Shown: in pieces, positions 17,885 to 28,251 of the stretch
Layout of the letters: every line of letters begins with the position of its first letter
How positions within the stretch are numbered: the stretch's first letter is position 1
Source of the DNA: an uncultured Shewanella sp.
Lineage (GTDB): Bacteria; Pseudomonadota; Gammaproteobacteria; Enterobacterales; Shewanellaceae
Direction of reading: 5' to 3'
Assembly: GCF_947495455.1 (NCBI RefSeq)
Contig: NZ_CANLZC010000015.1
Location: 1-64,000 of the forward strand
DNA length: 64,000 bases
Position numbers and translations under genes: made by a program
Notes under the pieces: generated by a model
Databases searched by the model: none
What the model was told of the DNA's origin: nothing
The model's input: only the letters and a program-made list of their open reading frames with translations

Positions 17885-19006
17885 TTATTGACCATGGCTA
17901 TTAACATGAGCAGCTTGAACGACGTCACCTGTATTATTGCCCCAAGCGTTTCGTTCGTAAGTGATGACAGCAGCAATATCTTCTGCAGAGAGTTGTTTTT
18001 TGAATGCTTGCATTGCAGTACCTGGTTTACCATTGACAATGATTTCAATATGTTTACTGATTTCCCCCATGACAATGGGGCTGTCTTTCATTGCAGGGAA
18101 GGCACCGGGTAGCCCCATACCATTGGGTTGATGGCAAGCAGCACAATAGGTTAGATACACTTGCTCGCCTTTTTCCATGAGTTCTTCCATTTCAAGCGTG
18201 ACGGCTAATGATGCTTCTTCTTCTAAAGCCGCTAAAGTGGCTTCTTGTTGTTGGGCTGCGAGCCAAGCTTCAAATTCATCTTCAGGTAAGGCCTCAACGA
18301 CTATGGGCATGAAACCATGGTCTTTACCACAAAGTTCAGCGCATTGACCTCGGTAAATTCCCGGTTCATCTATGTGTGTCCAAGTTTCATTGATAAATCC
18401 AGGGTTAGCGTCTTTTTTAATGGCGAAGGCGGGTACCCACCAAGAATGGATAACATCATCAGATGTGAGTAAAAACCGAACTTTACGACCGATTGGAACG
18501 ACTAAAGGTCTATCGACTTCGAGTAAATAATGTTCTCCTTTGGGCGCATTGCCATCTATTTGATCTCTGGGAGTCGACATTAAGCTATAAAACTCGACAC
18601 CTTGATCAAAATAGCTGTAATGCCATTTCCATTGAGAGCCTGTGACTTTAATGGTTAATGCGGCATCATTGGTATCTTCCATCGCAATTAATGTCGTTGT
18701 CGCTGGAACGGCCATACCAATAAGAATGAGGAATGGAATAACAGTCCAGAGGATCTCGACTTTTGTACTTTCATGAAAGTTGGCGGCGACAGCGCCTTTA
18801 GATTTTCGATGATAAATTATCGAATAAATCATTATACTGAAAACAACTAACCCTATGGCACAGCAAATATATAAGATAGTCATGTGCAGGTGATACACTC
18901 TGCTACTGATATCTGTTACGCCTTCTGTCATATTTAAAGGCATTTCTGTTGCCAAGATTGCTGGCGTTAAGAGTAACGCCAAAGCACCACACCACAATTG
19001 CTTCAC
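17885..19006 (-). CDS. coxB: Cytochrome c oxidase subunit II with fused cytochrome c domain
   Basis: A 373-residue protein: signal peptide (1-20), two membrane helices (about 42-64 and 83-106), a CuA cupredoxin domain with ligands His187, Cys222, Cys226, His230 and Met233 (CAELCGKDHGFM), an acidic linker (250-280), and a C-terminal class I cytochrome c domain with CAACH at 288-292. This fusion makes the enzyme a caa3-type oxidase, able to carry an extra electron-entry haem. It is the first gene of the cluster, with a long upstream region (19007-19796) that probably holds its promoter. Confidence 0.95.
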   Translation of the reverse strand: MKQLWCGALALLLTPAILATEMPLNMTEGVTDISSRVYHLHMTILYICCAIGLVVFSIMIYSIIYHRKSKGAVAANFHESTKVEILWTVIPFLILIGMAVPATTTLIAMEDTNDAALTIKVTGSQWKWHYSYFDQGVEFYSLMSTPRDQIDGNAPKGEHYLLEVDRPLVVPIGRKVRFLLTSDDVIHSWWVPAFAIKKDANPGFINETWTHIDEPGIYRGQCAELCGKDHGFMPIVVEALPEDEFEAWLAAQQQEATLAALEEEASLAVTLEMEELMEKGEQVYLTYCAACHQPNGMGLPGAFPAMKDSPIVMGEISKHIEIIVNGKPGTAMQAFKKQLSAEDIAAVITYERNAWGNNTGDVVQAAHVNSHGQ

Positions 19007-19031
19007 TAGACTTCTCCTTCGTCGTAGACAA

Positions 19032-19073
19032 AGAAGAGTTACACAGGAAATCTTTGCTCTATGTGAACTCTTC
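19032..19073 (-). promoter_or_regulatory. Imperfect hairpin in the coxB leader
   Basis: GAAGAGTTACACAG and TATGTGAACTCTTC pair over most of 14 positions with a loop of about 14 bases. It lies 26-67 bases upstream of coxB, where a 5' leader would be. It may affect translation or stability of the cox transcript; this is inference. Confidence 0.35.
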
Positions 19074-19456
19074 AGTTCTCAAAAAAGCAACGATGACTTC
19101 AAAGTACTAATGCAGTGGTTGATATAAAAATAAGCCCTTTACTTTTATTTCCACAGAGCACCTACGGCTGACTATATCAGGCCAATTGAGTCTTTGAAAT
19201 GGCATGGACGAGATTAACAATTGCTTTTCAATCCTTGAATAGGGCTAATCTGGAGCATATTAAATTGAATATTTTAATGAGTGTAAATTTTTAATATTTA
19301 ATTAAGTAAGTTCTCATAGAAATATAATCAAAGACAAACGACGAATCGCTCAGATATAACAAATATCGTTGTTATAGCAGTATACATTACTTAATGTTTA
19401 GGTATTGTTCAAGCGTGTATATACATAAATTTGGTCACAAAAAAAGTAAGGATAAA

Positions 19457-19472
19457 TTATCAAGCTTGATAA
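19457..19472. promoter_or_regulatory. 16-bp perfect palindrome (possible operator)
   Basis: TTATCAAGCTTGATAA is a perfect palindrome in the long non-coding stretch between coxB and sulA. It could be an operator for a dimeric regulator. No specific regulator is recognised. Confidence 0.3.
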
Positions 19473-19538
19473 CAGTGGAAGGTTAGGGATTATAATTCAC
19501 TTAGTTTACTTCATAACTTAGTGTGAAAATAATAAAAA

Positions 19539-19554
19539 TGTGATCTTGATCACT
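19539..19554 (+). promoter_or_regulatory. CRP-like binding site
   Basis: TGTGA-TCTTGA-TCACT matches the CRP consensus TGTGA-N6-TCACA in nine of ten half-site positions. It lies about 530 bases upstream of coxB and, in the other direction, 160 bases before an orphan plus-strand terminator. A possible -10, TATATT, is at 19584-19589. Confidence 0.55.
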
Positions 19555-19589
19555 TTGAATAAAGGAGAACAAACCTGTTAACATATATT

Positions 19590-19735
19590 AGTCAGAATTG
19601 ATAGATAAGAGGGGGAGCATTTTATTATCTTATTGATGTCATATTAAGAAATATATTTTCGTATTTTCAATTCAATATTGTTATTTATATTGGATAATGA
19701 AAGCTCTCATTTAGGTAATAATGAGGCTTTTTTTT
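19590..19735 (+). ncRNA. Candidate small RNA between coxB and sulA
   Basis: A plus-strand Rho-independent terminator stands at 19700-19735 although no plus-strand gene precedes it: both neighbours (coxB, sulA) are on the minus strand. A CRP-like site (19539-19554) and a TATATT box (19584-19589) lie upstream at promoter-like distance. Together these outline a transcript of roughly 140 bases with no convincing open frame. The 5' end is a guess from the -10 box. I do not recognise the sequence as Spot 42, CyaR or another named RNA. Confidence 0.35.
19700..19735 (+). terminator. Orphan plus-strand Rho-independent terminator
   Basis: AAAGCTCTCATTTA pairs with TAATGAGGCTTT (one bulge), followed by eight T on the plus strand. 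No plus-strand coding gene lies upstream within 4 kb, which is why a non-coding transcript is suspected. Confidence 0.65.
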
Positions 19736-19796
19736 AAATGAATTAAGACTCAGTATTGAATAATGGTAGAAGATGATTCTTAAAGAGGGATGTCAT

Positions 19797-20363
19797 TCAG
19801 TGTAGCTCATTTTTTAACAGTGGGTGTTTTGTTGAGTAATCTTTTAATGCCTTAGCTTGTAATGGCTCAGCTTGAGTCATATTGGAGGGGATATTGTCTT
19901 TTTTGTCGAGAATGTATCCGGTGGCGCAGGCTTTGTTAGCAATGATTTGCAGCCTTCTATTATCTCTGCTGCTTAACGCGTTAGTCCAAGTGATCACTGC
20001 ACTACATGTGCCACTGGTTAATGCTTTCTCCATTGCCCATAGTGATTCAACTTCATCTTTACCATGCACCAATAATACTCTATCCATTCTGACACCCGCT
20101 TTCTCCAATAGGGATTTATAGCCAATATTAGGAGGGCTTATCAGCACTATCCAGCGTCCTTTTTGGCTTAAATTGGCGAGTTTGTGGCTAACACCTTGTA
20201 GTTCTTCGGTTCCTTGAGACTGAGTATTAATAATAGTGATGCTATGATTTGATGCATCAAGTTGAGGAGTGGGGGATGCTGGATAGTGCCACAGACCGGG
20301 ATGATGGGCTGGTGTGCTGGTTAAGGTTACCGAATGCTGTTGGATTTTATTTATTTTTTTCAA
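19797..20363 (-). CDS. sulA: Cell division inhibitor SulA
   Basis: SulA is the SOS-induced inhibitor of FtsZ ring assembly. The 188-residue product has the RecA-like core seen in the family: GRWIVLISPPNIGYKSLLEKAGVRMDRVLLVH, followed by SLWAMEKAL and CSAVITW. The start is a TTG at 20363, preceded by GGAGG eight bases upstream; the longer frame would use that Shine-Dalgarno as coding sequence. It lies 159 bases downstream of lexA on the same strand and has no SOS box of its own, so it is probably expressed from the lexA promoter. The lexA-sulA arrangement is known in related genera. Confidence 0.85.
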   Translation of the reverse strand: MKKINKIQQHSVTLTSTPAHHPGLWHYPASPTPQLDASNHSITIINTQSQGTEELQGVSHKLANLSQKGRWIVLISPPNIGYKSLLEKAGVRMDRVLLVHGKDEVESLWAMEKALTSGTCSAVITWTNALSSRDNRRLQIIANKACATGYILDKKDNIPSNMTQAEPLQAKALKDYSTKHPLLKNELH

Positions 20364-20522
20364 AGTAGTAACCTCCAAGAAAAGGATACAGCGTGAGTAG
20401 ACTACACTGATACATTGCTTATTGATTAAGGAGTTAAATATGATTCATGTGAGTGTGAAAATGGATAAATACGCTGTTAAGTCATCGTATTTATCCTATA
20501 GAAATAAGTGATAAAAAGTGTA

Positions 20523-21140
20523 TTACTGCCAATTACCGTTACGGATCACACCTACAGCTAGGCCTTCAATATTGAAACTTTGCTGAGTTAAATCAACTTC
20601 AATGGGGGAGTAAGCTTCATTTTCAGCATGCAGATAGACAGTATGCCCTTGTTTTTCAAAGCGCTTAACAGTGACATCATCTTCGACTCTGGCAACAATA
20701 ATTTGCCCATTTCGAGCTTGTTGTATTTTATGTACAGCTAACAGATCGCCTTCAATAATACCGATATCTTTCATACTATCACCGCGAACTCGTAGCAAAA
20801 AGTCAGCTTGAGGGCGAAACATACTGGGGTCAACTTGATAATGTTGTTCGACATGTTCTTGGGCTAAAATAGGCTCTCCAGCAGCCACTTGACCTATCAG
20901 GGGTAAACCTAAATTGGCTTCAGTATCGACTTGGGTTAATTTGATACCACGAGAAGTGCCCGGAATGATTTCTATACAGCCTTTTTTGGCTAGGGCTTTT
21001 AGATGCTCTTCGGCGGCATTAGCGCTTTTAAAGCCCAAACGTTTGGCAATTTCTGCACGTGTTGGTGGCATGCCTGTATCGGCGATATTTCGCTTTATGA
21101 GGGTTAAAATTTCATCTTGTCGTTTGGTGAGCGGTTTCAT
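20523..21140 (-). CDS. lexA: LexA SOS repressor
   Basis: LexA represses DNA-damage genes and cleaves itself when stimulated by RecA filaments. The 205-residue protein has an N-terminal winged helix ([16 protein letters not shown]), the cleavage site Ala87-Gly88 in QVAAGEP, and the catalytic dyad Ser122 (RGDSMKD) and Lys159 (DVTVKRFEK). ATG 21140 ([11 protein letters not shown]) is the family start. Two SOS boxes lie 9-43 bases upstream, so it is autoregulated, and sulA follows on the same strand. Confidence 0.97.
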   Translation of the reverse strand: MKPLTKRQDEILTLIKRNIADTGMPPTRAEIAKRLGFKSANAAEEHLKALAKKGCIEIIPGTSRGIKLTQVDTEANLGLPLIGQVAAGEPILAQEHVEQHYQVDPSMFRPQADFLLRVRGDSMKDIGIIEGDLLAVHKIQQARNGQIIVARVEDDVTVKRFEKQGHTVYLHAENEAYSPIEVDLTQQSFNIEGLAVGVIRNGNWQ

Positions 21141-21148
21141 AGTCAACC

Positions 21149-21164
21149 CTGTTTTTCTATACAG
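21149..21164 (-). promoter_or_regulatory. SOS box 1 upstream of lexA
   Basis: CTGTTTTTCTATACAG (CTG-N10-CAG) lies 8 bases upstream of the lexA start codon, within the leader. It is a LexA-binding site by consensus. Confidence 0.85.
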
Positions 21165-21167
21165 TAA

Positions 21168-21183
21168 CTGTTAGTATATACAG
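21168..21183 (-). promoter_or_regulatory. SOS box 2 overlapping the lexA -10
   Basis: CTGTTAGTATATACAG (CTG-N10-CAG) overlaps the predicted -10 hexamer of lexA. With box 1 it forms a tandem pair with starts 19 bases apart, as at E. coli lexA. Confidence 0.9.
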
Positions 21184-21200
21184 TATTTTTTTGAGTGCAA
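21173..21200 (-). promoter_or_regulatory. lexA promoter
   Basis: On the minus strand TTGCAC (21200-21195) and TATACT (21178-21173) are separated by 16 bases, a good sigma-70 promoter. Transcription would start near 21166, giving a leader of about 26 bases that contains SOS box 1. Confidence 0.6.
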
Positions 21201-21287
21201 GTATTAAGCAGGTTTTACGCTAAGCAAATGTTTTTATTTTCTGATAGTATGGGGTCATATTGAAATCGCTTACATTGTAAAATAATA

Positions 21288-23711
21288 ATGTCTAAACAAG
21301 ACTCACTTTGGTATAAACCGCTTCGTTGGATTCAAAAGAAGTTAGTACATACTATTGTTGTACCTCAAGATCCTTTTAAAGATCTTAATCTAGATCCTAA
21401 TCGTCCTTTCGTTTATGTGATGAAAACAGAGTCAATGAGTGATATGGCTGCATTGAATGAGGTCACAGAAAGAATTGGTTTGCCAAGCCCCTATAAATCG
21501 CTAGAGATTAACGGGATCAGCACACCTAGAGTGGTGTGTTTGGAAGGTGCAAAACCTCTTTTTGGGCAACGGAAAAGTGCTGAACATTATATTCATTGGT
21601 TTAAACGATTATTAAGAGCGCACACCAGCAGTCCCAAGTTGGACATTCAATTAGTACCTGTGAGCTTGTATTGGGGAAGAACGCCGGGTAAAGAAGACGA
21701 TACCATGAAGGCGGCTGTATTAGAGAGAGAGAATCCTACTTGGTTGCGTAAATGTTTGATGATCTTATTTTTAGGACGTCATAATTTTGTGCAATTCTCT
21801 AATGCTGTTTCATTGCGTTATATGGCAAATGAGCATGGTACCGATGAACGTATTGCTCATAAATTAGCTCGAGTGGCTCGTGCGCATTTTAAACGCCAGC
21901 GTATGGTGATGACGGGGCCAGAGTTGCCTGATCGTCAAACTATGTTTCATGCCTTACTGAAATCAGAATCATTACAAAAGGCTATTAAAGAAGAGGTAAG
22001 TAGTAAGAAAATATCTGAAGCTGAAGCGAAAGCCAAAGCGATGGACTATTTAGATGAAGTGGCCGCTAATTATTCAGATAGTTTAGTGCGTATTGCAGAA
22101 CGTTTTTTAACTTGGCTTTGGAACAAGTTATACAAAGGGATCAATATTAAAGGTGCAGAGGAAATTCGCCAGTTGCACCATGATGGCCATGAAATTGTGT
22201 ATGTGCCTTGCCACCGTAGTCACATGGATTATTTGCTCTTATCTTACATTTTATATTATCAGGGCATGGTTCCACCTCACATTGCCGCAGGGATTAATTT
22301 GAATTTTTGGCCTGCAGGTCCTTTATTCAGACGTGGTGGCGCTTTTTTTATTCGTCGTAGTTTTAGAGGTAATAAACTCTATACCGCAGTGTTTAGAGAG
22401 TACTTATCTCAGCTATTCAGTAAAGGCTATTCAGTTGAATATTTCACAGAAGGCGGGCGTTCACGAACAGGCCGATTATTGCCGCCCAAAACGGGCATGA
22501 TTGCGATGACAATCAATAGTGTGCTTAGAGGGGTTGATCGTCCAGTAACTTTGGTTCCCGTGTTTTTGGGTTATGATCATGTGATGGAAGTGAAGACTTA
22601 CCATAAAGAATTGAGAGGACACAAAAAAGAAAAAGAATCAGTATGGCAAGTTTTTGGGGCGATCCGTAAACTGGGCAACTTTGGTCAAGGCTATGTGAAT
22701 TTTGGTCAACCGATCACCTTAAGTCACTTTTTATCTGAGCAAGTGCCTAATTGGCGTGAAGATGTTGCTCTTGATCCTGAGCAAAAACAACCTTGGTTTA
22801 CGCCAGTTGTTAATAATCTCGCTAATAAAGTGATGACTTATATTAATGATGCAGCAGCAGTGAGCTCAGTGACCTTAACCAGCTTAGTATTATTGGCTTC
22901 TGAGCGTAATGCTTTACAGCGCAGTTTACTGGAAAAGCAGCTGGATTTATATTTGCATATTTTAAAGGCACAACCTTATACCCAATATATGTCTTTACCA
23001 GAGGGGAATGGTCAGAGTCTAGTGGATCAGGTATTAGAGCTAAATAAAATAGTGGAAACCCAAGATCCATTAGGGGATATCATCTCGATAGATGATACCC
23101 ATGCCGTGACTATGACTTATTATCGTAATAACATGATCCATTTGTTGATTATTCCTTCTCTTATTGCCAGTTATTTGATTAGGCAAGATCATGGTACACG
23201 AACTGATCTTCTTGAGGTGGTGAATGATTTCTATCCTCTGCTTGAAGCTGAACTTTTTATGGGCTTAGGTGATCCTGCCCAATATGTTAACCAAGTGCTC
23301 GATGTGTTTATTGATGAAGGCATGATCACAGAAAATCAAACTCTTGATCTTGTTGAAGCTAAATCCGCGCAAGTGTTATTACTGGCTGAGACTGTAAGTG
23401 AGACTTTACAGCGATACGCCATTATTTTTAATTTACTGACTGCGTTTCCTGATATGGAACGTTCTGATCTTGAACGTGAGAGTCATCGACTCGCTAAGCG
23501 TTTAGGGGCACTGCATGGTATTACTGCACCTGAGTTTTATGATAAAAAGCTGTACAACACATTGAGCGTGAAGCTTAAAGAGTTAGAGTACTTTAGCGAT
23601 AATGGGCCTCATCTCGATGTGAAGCGTATACAAGCGCGAGTCAATATATTGTTACGTTCATCGGTAAGGCAAACCATAGTCGATAGTGTGGCTGCGGAGT
23701 CTTTAAGTTAA
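21288..23711 (+). CDS. plsB: Glycerol-3-phosphate 1-O-acyltransferase
   Basis: PlsB makes lysophosphatidic acid from glycerol-3-phosphate and acyl-ACP or acyl-CoA at the inner membrane, the first step of phospholipid synthesis. The 807-residue length equals that of E. coli PlsB. The catalytic HX4D motif is H309-RSHM-D314, followed by the family blocks [43 protein letters not shown] and [15 protein letters not shown]. It is divergent from lexA, as in E. coli. The following permease starts on its stop codon (TAATG). Confidence 0.96.
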   Translation: MSKQDSLWYKPLRWIQKKLVHTIVVPQDPFKDLNLDPNRPFVYVMKTESMSDMAALNEVTERIGLPSPYKSLEINGISTPRVVCLEGAKPLFGQRKSAEHYIHWFKRLLRAHTSSPKLDIQLVPVSLYWGRTPGKEDDTMKAAVLERENPTWLRKCLMILFLGRHNFVQFSNAVSLRYMANEHGTDERIAHKLARVARAHFKRQRMVMTGPELPDRQTMFHALLKSESLQKAIKEEVSSKKISEAEAKAKAMDYLDEVAANYSDSLVRIAERFLTWLWNKLYKGINIKGAEEIRQLHHDGHEIVYVPCHRSHMDYLLLSYILYYQGMVPPHIAAGINLNFWPAGPLFRRGGAFFIRRSFRGNKLYTAVFREYLSQLFSKGYSVEYFTEGGRSRTGRLLPPKTGMIAMTINSVLRGVDRPVTLVPVFLGYDHVMEVKTYHKELRGHKKEKESVWQVFGAIRKLGNFGQGYVNFGQPITLSHFLSEQVPNWREDVALDPEQKQPWFTPVVNNLANKVMTYINDAAAVSSVTLTSLVLLASERNALQRSLLEKQLDLYLHILKAQPYTQYMSLPEGNGQSLVDQVLELNKIVETQDPLGDIISIDDTHAVTMTYYRNNMIHLLIIPSLIASYLIRQDHGTRTDLLEVVNDFYPLLEAELFMGLGDPAQYVNQVLDVFIDEGMITENQTLDLVEAKSAQVLLLAETVSETLQRYAIIFNLLTAFPDMERSDLERESHRLAKRLGALHGITAPEFYDKKLYNTLSVKLKELEYFSDNGPHLDVKRIQARVNILLRSSVRQTIVDSVAAESLS

Positions 23712-24973
23712 TGACGACTTTAATTCAATCTCAAGTTATATCCAATGCCAAACCTCATCGTTCCTTATTAGGCGGTGCGATGATTATTGCAGGAACAGCG
23801 GTCGGAGCAGGCATGTTCTCTTTACCTGTTGTTGGTGCGGGAATGTGGTTTGGTTATTCTAGTTTAATGTTATTGGGCGTGTGGTTTTGTATGTTGGCAT
23901 CAGGCTTATTATTGCTTGAGACTAATTTGCATTTTAACCCAGGGGATAGCTTTGATACTTTAACTAAGGTGACATTAGGGCAATTTTGGCGAGTGATTAA
24001 CGGCGTGTCTATTGCTTTTGTGCTCTATATTTTAACCTACGCCTATATTAGTGGAGGAGGATCGATTGTTGATCATAGCTTATCAAGTTTTGATCTAGAC
24101 TTGCCTCAAAGTGTGGCTGGACTGATTTTTGCTCTAGTGCTGTCGATGATTGTCTTTATCAGTACCAAAGCGGTCGATCGTATTACGACAATCATGATAG
24201 GTGGCATGATTATCACGTTTTTTCTCGCTATCGGTAACTTATTATTTGATGTGAATACGGTTAAATTATTTCAACCCGATGGCACTCAGGTTTTTTCTCC
24301 TTACCTTTGGGCAGCTTTGCCCTTTGGTTTAGCCAGTTTTGGTTATCATGGTAATGTGCCGAGTTTAGTGAAATATTATGGTAAGGCGCCTAAAACCATT
24401 ATTAAAGCAATAGTAGTTGGAACCTTAATTGCCTTAGGTATTTATTTGTTGTGGCTCATTGCGACGATGGGCAGTTTAGCGCGAGAACAATTTGTCGATA
24501 TTATCGATCAAGGTGGCAATATGGGGGTATTGGTTGCGGCATTATCCCAAGTTATTGACAGTGAATGGCTAAATACCATGCTTAATTTATTTGCAAACTT
24601 AGCGGTGGCTTCTTCTTTTTTAGGGGTCACTTTAGGTTTATTTGATTATTTAGCGGATTTATTTAACTTTGATGCATCGAGAAAAGGGCGCTTGAAAACG
24701 GCTGCGGTGACCTTTATTCCCCCTACCGTGATGGGCATTTTATTTCCTAATGGATTCCTTGTTGCGATTGGCTTTGCCGCGCTTGCTGCCACCCTATGGG
24801 CTGTTATTGTGCCTGCTATGATGGCTTATCAGTCTAGAAAATTATTTCCTGATAGTGACAGTTTTAGAGTGTTTGGTGGCACACCATTGATAGTTATTGT
24901 CATTTTATTTGGTATTATGACAGGTGTGTGTCATTTATTGGCCATGGCTGACTTATTACCCGTATTTGGATAG
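23711..24973 (+). CDS. Aromatic amino acid transporter (TyrP/Mtr, HAAAP family)
   Basis: A 420-residue inner-membrane permease with about eleven helices. The N-terminal GGAMIIAGTAVGAGMFSLPVVGAG is the substrate-binding first helix of the hydroxy/aromatic amino acid permease family, and FGLASFGYHGNVPSLVKYYG is the family signature in the middle. It most likely imports tyrosine or tryptophan by proton symport; the precise substrate is not readable. The start codon overlaps the plsB stop by one base, so it is probably co-translated. A terminator follows. Confidence 0.88.
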   Translation: MTTLIQSQVISNAKPHRSLLGGAMIIAGTAVGAGMFSLPVVGAGMWFGYSSLMLLGVWFCMLASGLLLLETNLHFNPGDSFDTLTKVTLGQFWRVINGVSIAFVLYILTYAYISGGGSIVDHSLSSFDLDLPQSVAGLIFALVLSMIVFISTKAVDRITTIMIGGMIITFFLAIGNLLFDVNTVKLFQPDGTQVFSPYLWAALPFGLASFGYHGNVPSLVKYYGKAPKTIIKAIVVGTLIALGIYLLWLIATMGSLAREQFVDIIDQGGNMGVLVAALSQVIDSEWLNTMLNLFANLAVASSFLGVTLGLFDYLADLFNFDASRKGRLKTAAVTFIPPTVMGILFPNGFLVAIGFAALAATLWAVIVPAMMAYQSRKLFPDSDSFRVFGGTPLIVIVILFGIMTGVCHLLAMADLLPVFG

Positions 24974-24990
24974 TGTGATACATTCAACAT

Positions 24991-25022
24991 AATGCCTTTA
25001 AGTTTTACTTGAGGCATTTTTT
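24991..25022 (+). terminator. Terminator after the aromatic permease
   Basis: AATGCCTTTAAGT pairs imperfectly with ACTTGAGGCATT around a 3-base loop and is followed by TTTTTT. It separates the plsB unit from uvrD. Confidence 0.75.
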
Positions 25023-25131
25023 GACTGACAAAATACTTTTTATCCATTTTATTTTTGAGTAATAAACCCCCTCTGATAACCTCACCTGATAACTTCTGTT
25101 ATACTGCCTGCTTGATTTTTTGGAGGCAATA

Positions 25132-27294
25132 ATGGACGTATCTTTTTTACTGGACGGCCTAAATGATAAGCAGCGTGAGGCTGTGGGCGCACCTCAATCG
25201 AGTATGTTGGTTTTGGCTGGTGCTGGCAGTGGTAAAACTCGTGTATTAACCCACCGTATTGCTTGGTTAATGCAAGTGGAGCAACAAAGCCCGTATGCCA
25301 TTTTAGCGGTGACTTTTACCAATAAAGCGGCTGCAGAAATGCGCGAACGGGTTGAAAAAGTGGCCGGTGGCAATATGGGGCGTATGTGGATAGGCACCTT
25401 TCATGGATTAGCACACCGACTGCTTCGCACTCATTATAAAGAGGTTAATTTACCTCAAAGCTTTCAAATTCTTGATTCAGATGATCAATTAAGACTTATC
25501 AAACGTATTTTAAAAAGTTTAAACCTTGATGAAAAGCAATATCCTCCTAGACAAGCGCAGGGTTATATCAATGGTAAAAAAGACTTAGGTTTGAGACCTT
25601 CCCATATCGATGCGGGGGGCTTTCCCATTGAACAAAATTTACTCGCTATCTATAAAGTCTATCAAGAGTCTTGCGATCGAGCAGGCTTAGTTGATTTTGC
25701 AGAAATTTTGCTGCGAGCCCATGAGCTTTGGCTTAATAAACCCCATATACTTGAGCACTATCAAGATAGGTTTAAGCATATTTTGGTGGACGAGTTTCAA
25801 GACACCAATGCGATTCAATATGCTTGGATTCGAGTACTGGCGGGTGCGAAAGCCAATGTGATGATAGTCGGGGATGATGATCAATCTATTTATGGTTGGC
25901 GTGGTGCGCAAGTAGAAAACTTACATAAGTTTTTAGCTGATTTTCCTGCGGCACAAACCATACGGTTAGAACAAAATTATCGTTCGACAGGGCATATTTT
26001 AAAAGCATCCAATGAATTGATTGCCAATAATGCTGAGCGTTTAGGTAAGAAATTGTGGACAGAAGATAAAGACGGTGAACCTATTGGCCTTTATTGTGCT
26101 TTTAATGAAATGGATGAAGCACGCTTTATCGTGGGGTGTATCAGTGAGTGGTTAGACAAGGGCAATAAGTTAGAAGATTGTGCCATTTTATATCGCTCTA
26201 ACGCTCAATCTCGTGTATTAGAAGAAGCCTTATTGCATAAAGGTTTGGCGTATCGTATCTATGGCGGTCAACGATTCTTTGAACGGCAAGAAATCAAAGA
26301 TGCCATGGGTTATTTACGTCTAATGAATAATAAAGATGACGATGCGGCATTTGAGCGAGTCGTGAACACTCCCACTCGTGGGATCGGTGGACGGACTTTA
26401 GATATTCTGCGTCAAACCGCTAGGCAACATGAATTGACATTATGGCAAGCCTCTCTGCGCTTATTAGACGAAAAGGTTTTAAGCGGTCGAGCGGCAAATG
26501 CCGTGCGTGGCTTTATGGATTTGATCGTGAGCATGAGCCAAGATACGACCACACACTCTTTGCATTTAATGACTGATCATGTCATTAGTCATTCTGGTTT
26601 GAAAGCCATGTATGAAACTGAAAAAGGAGAAAAAGCCAGAGCTAGAATAGAAAACTTGGAAGAATTAGTGATAGCCGCTCGCAGCTTTGTGATGCCAGAA
26701 GAAGGCGAAGATATGGGGGAGCTCAGTGCCTTTTTATCTCATGCGGCGTTGGAGGCTGGAGAAGGGCAAGCGGATGATTTTACTGATGCCGTTCAATTGA
26801 TGACCTTACATTCAGCGAAAGGACTTGAGTTTCCTATGGTTTTTATGGCAGGTGTCGAAGAAGGGCTTTTTCCAAGTCAAAGAGCCATTGAAGAAGGGGA
26901 CAGGCTCGATGAAGAGCGCCGTCTTTGCTATGTAGGTATGACACGTGCGATGAAAAAGCTGTATATTTGTTATGCAGAATCTCGCCGATTATACGGTCGA
27001 GAAGATTATGCGAGGCCATCACGTTTTATTGGTGAAATTCCTAAAGAACATGTGCAAGAGATTCGGTTAAAAACGAAAGTGTCAAAACCGAACGTGAGCT
27101 CATCGAACCGTGAAAGCAGTGTAGGTAATGATTCTGGTTTCAAGATAGGCCAGAAAGTCATGCATCCTAAGTTTGGAGAAGGGATTGTCACCAATTATGA
27201 AGGCAGTGGTGCTCAGTCACGTGTTCAAGTTAACTTTGCTGACGTGGGCAGTAAATGGCTAATGTTGACTTATGCAAGATTAGAAGCCTGCTAA
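25132..27294 (+). CDS. uvrD: DNA helicase II (UvrD)
   Basis: UvrD unwinds DNA 3'-to-5' in nucleotide excision and mismatch repair. The 720-residue length matches E. coli UvrD. Superfamily 1 motifs are clear: Walker [11 protein letters not shown] (about 30-39), [56 protein letters not shown] and [11 protein letters not shown]. The C-terminal [19 protein letters not shown] is the Tudor-like domain that binds RNA polymerase. ATG 25132 follows TGGAGG. I saw no CTG-N10-CAG box upstream, unlike E. coli uvrD. Confidence 0.97.
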   Translation: MDVSFLLDGLNDKQREAVGAPQSSMLVLAGAGSGKTRVLTHRIAWLMQVEQQSPYAILAVTFTNKAAAEMRERVEKVAGGNMGRMWIGTFHGLAHRLLRTHYKEVNLPQSFQILDSDDQLRLIKRILKSLNLDEKQYPPRQAQGYINGKKDLGLRPSHIDAGGFPIEQNLLAIYKVYQESCDRAGLVDFAEILLRAHELWLNKPHILEHYQDRFKHILVDEFQDTNAIQYAWIRVLAGAKANVMIVGDDDQSIYGWRGAQVENLHKFLADFPAAQTIRLEQNYRSTGHILKASNELIANNAERLGKKLWTEDKDGEPIGLYCAFNEMDEARFIVGCISEWLDKGNKLEDCAILYRSNAQSRVLEEALLHKGLAYRIYGGQRFFERQEIKDAMGYLRLMNNKDDDAAFERVVNTPTRGIGGRTLDILRQTARQHELTLWQASLRLLDEKVLSGRAANAVRGFMDLIVSMSQDTTTHSLHLMTDHVISHSGLKAMYETEKGEKARARIENLEELVIAARSFVMPEEGEDMGELSAFLSHAALEAGEGQADDFTDAVQLMTLHSAKGLEFPMVFMAGVEEGLFPSQRAIEEGDRLDEERRLCYVGMTRAMKKLYICYAESRRLYGREDYARPSRFIGEIPKEHVQEIRLKTKVSKPNVSSSNRESSVGNDSGFKIGQKVMHPKFGEGIVTNYEGSGAQSRVQVNFADVGSKWLMLTYARLEAC

Positions 27295-27320
27295 GAGACT
27301 TGAATGAGAGTGTGAAATTA

Positions 27321-28184
27321 ATGAATATCAAAGAAAGAGCATCGGTTTATATGCGCTTGGCGAGAATGGATCGCCCTATTGGCACTTTTTTATTGCTTTG
27401 GCCTTGCTTAATGGCATTGATGTTGGCAGCTGGTGGTATGCCGAACGTTAAAAATATTGTGATTTTTGTGATTGGTGTTTTGGTCATGCGTTCTTGTGGC
27501 GATATCATTAACGATTATGCCGATAGGGAGTTAGATGGCCATGTTGAGCGAACAAAGAACCGCCCCTTAGCCAGTGGTGAAGTGAGCAAGAAAGAAGCCT
27601 TAGGGTTATTTTTTGCATTGGCTTTTATTGCGTTTTTGCTTGTGTTAATGCTCAATCCTTTAGTGATGAAACTGGCTATTGTCGGGATCATTTTAACCGT
27701 TATTTATCCGTTTATGAAGCGGGTGACTAACATGCCGCAAATGTTTCTAGGTATCGTGTGGAGCTGGTCTATTCCCATTGCCTACGCGGCGCAGTTAGGG
27801 CATATACCTGCTGAAGCTTGGTGGTTATTTGCAGCAAATTGGTGCTGGACGGTGGCCTATGACACTATGTATGCCATGGCGGATAGGGATGATGATTTAA
27901 AGATTGGCATTAAATCAACGGCGATTTTATTTGGTCGTTTTGATCGGCAGATTATTTTAGCTTTTCAAGTTATGGCCTTATTGTGCTTTATTACCGCAGG
28001 CTATGTAGCCGAGAGAGGCTGGATTTATGGCTTAGGGATTTTGGCTTTTATTGGTTTTGGTTTATATCAACAGAAACTGATTTTTCATCGTGACAGGTCA
28101 TTATGTTTAAAGGCTTTTTTAAATAATAATTGGGCCGGAATGAGCTTATTTATTGGTTTAGGGGTAGATTACTGGATAGGGTGA
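27321..28184 (+). CDS. ubiA: 4-hydroxybenzoate octaprenyltransferase
   Basis: UbiA joins the polyprenyl tail to 4-hydroxybenzoate in ubiquinone synthesis at the inner membrane. The 287-residue protein has the two Asp-rich prenyl-diphosphate motifs [20 protein letters not shown] (first half) and [18 protein letters not shown] (second half) among about eight helices. ATG 27321 ([21 protein letters not shown]) matches the family start; the frame is open further back into uvrD. It is 26 bases after uvrD. Ubiquinone serves the respiratory chain that ends in the oxidase encoded upstream. Confidence 0.94.
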   Translation: MNIKERASVYMRLARMDRPIGTFLLLWPCLMALMLAAGGMPNVKNIVIFVIGVLVMRSCGDIINDYADRELDGHVERTKNRPLASGEVSKKEALGLFFALAFIAFLLVLMLNPLVMKLAIVGIILTVIYPFMKRVTNMPQMFLGIVWSWSIPIAYAAQLGHIPAEAWWLFAANWCWTVAYDTMYAMADRDDDLKIGIKSTAILFGRFDRQIILAFQVMALLCFITAGYVAERGWIYGLGILAFIGFGLYQQKLIFHRDRSLCLKAFLNNNWAGMSLFIGLGVDYWIG

Positions 28185-28201
28185 ATCAGTTCCACATTGA
28201 T

Positions 28202-28235
28202 AGAAGTCGTGCCATGAGTTTTAAGCGCGACTTCT
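28202..28235. terminator. Hairpin between ubiA and the MazG-like gene
   Basis: AGAAGTCG / CGACTTCT forms an 8-bp stem with an 18-base loop between two convergent genes. There is no long T run, so it is a weak terminator candidate. Confidence 0.4.
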
Positions 28236-28251
28236 GTTAGTGGCTTAAGCT

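Noticed and set aside
17872..18075. 67-residue minus-strand frame inside coxB
   Set aside because: Out-of-frame shadow of the coxB cytochrome c domain.
25081..25131. Possible SOS box upstream of uvrD
   Set aside because: CTG triplets occur but none has CAG at the required ten-base spacing.
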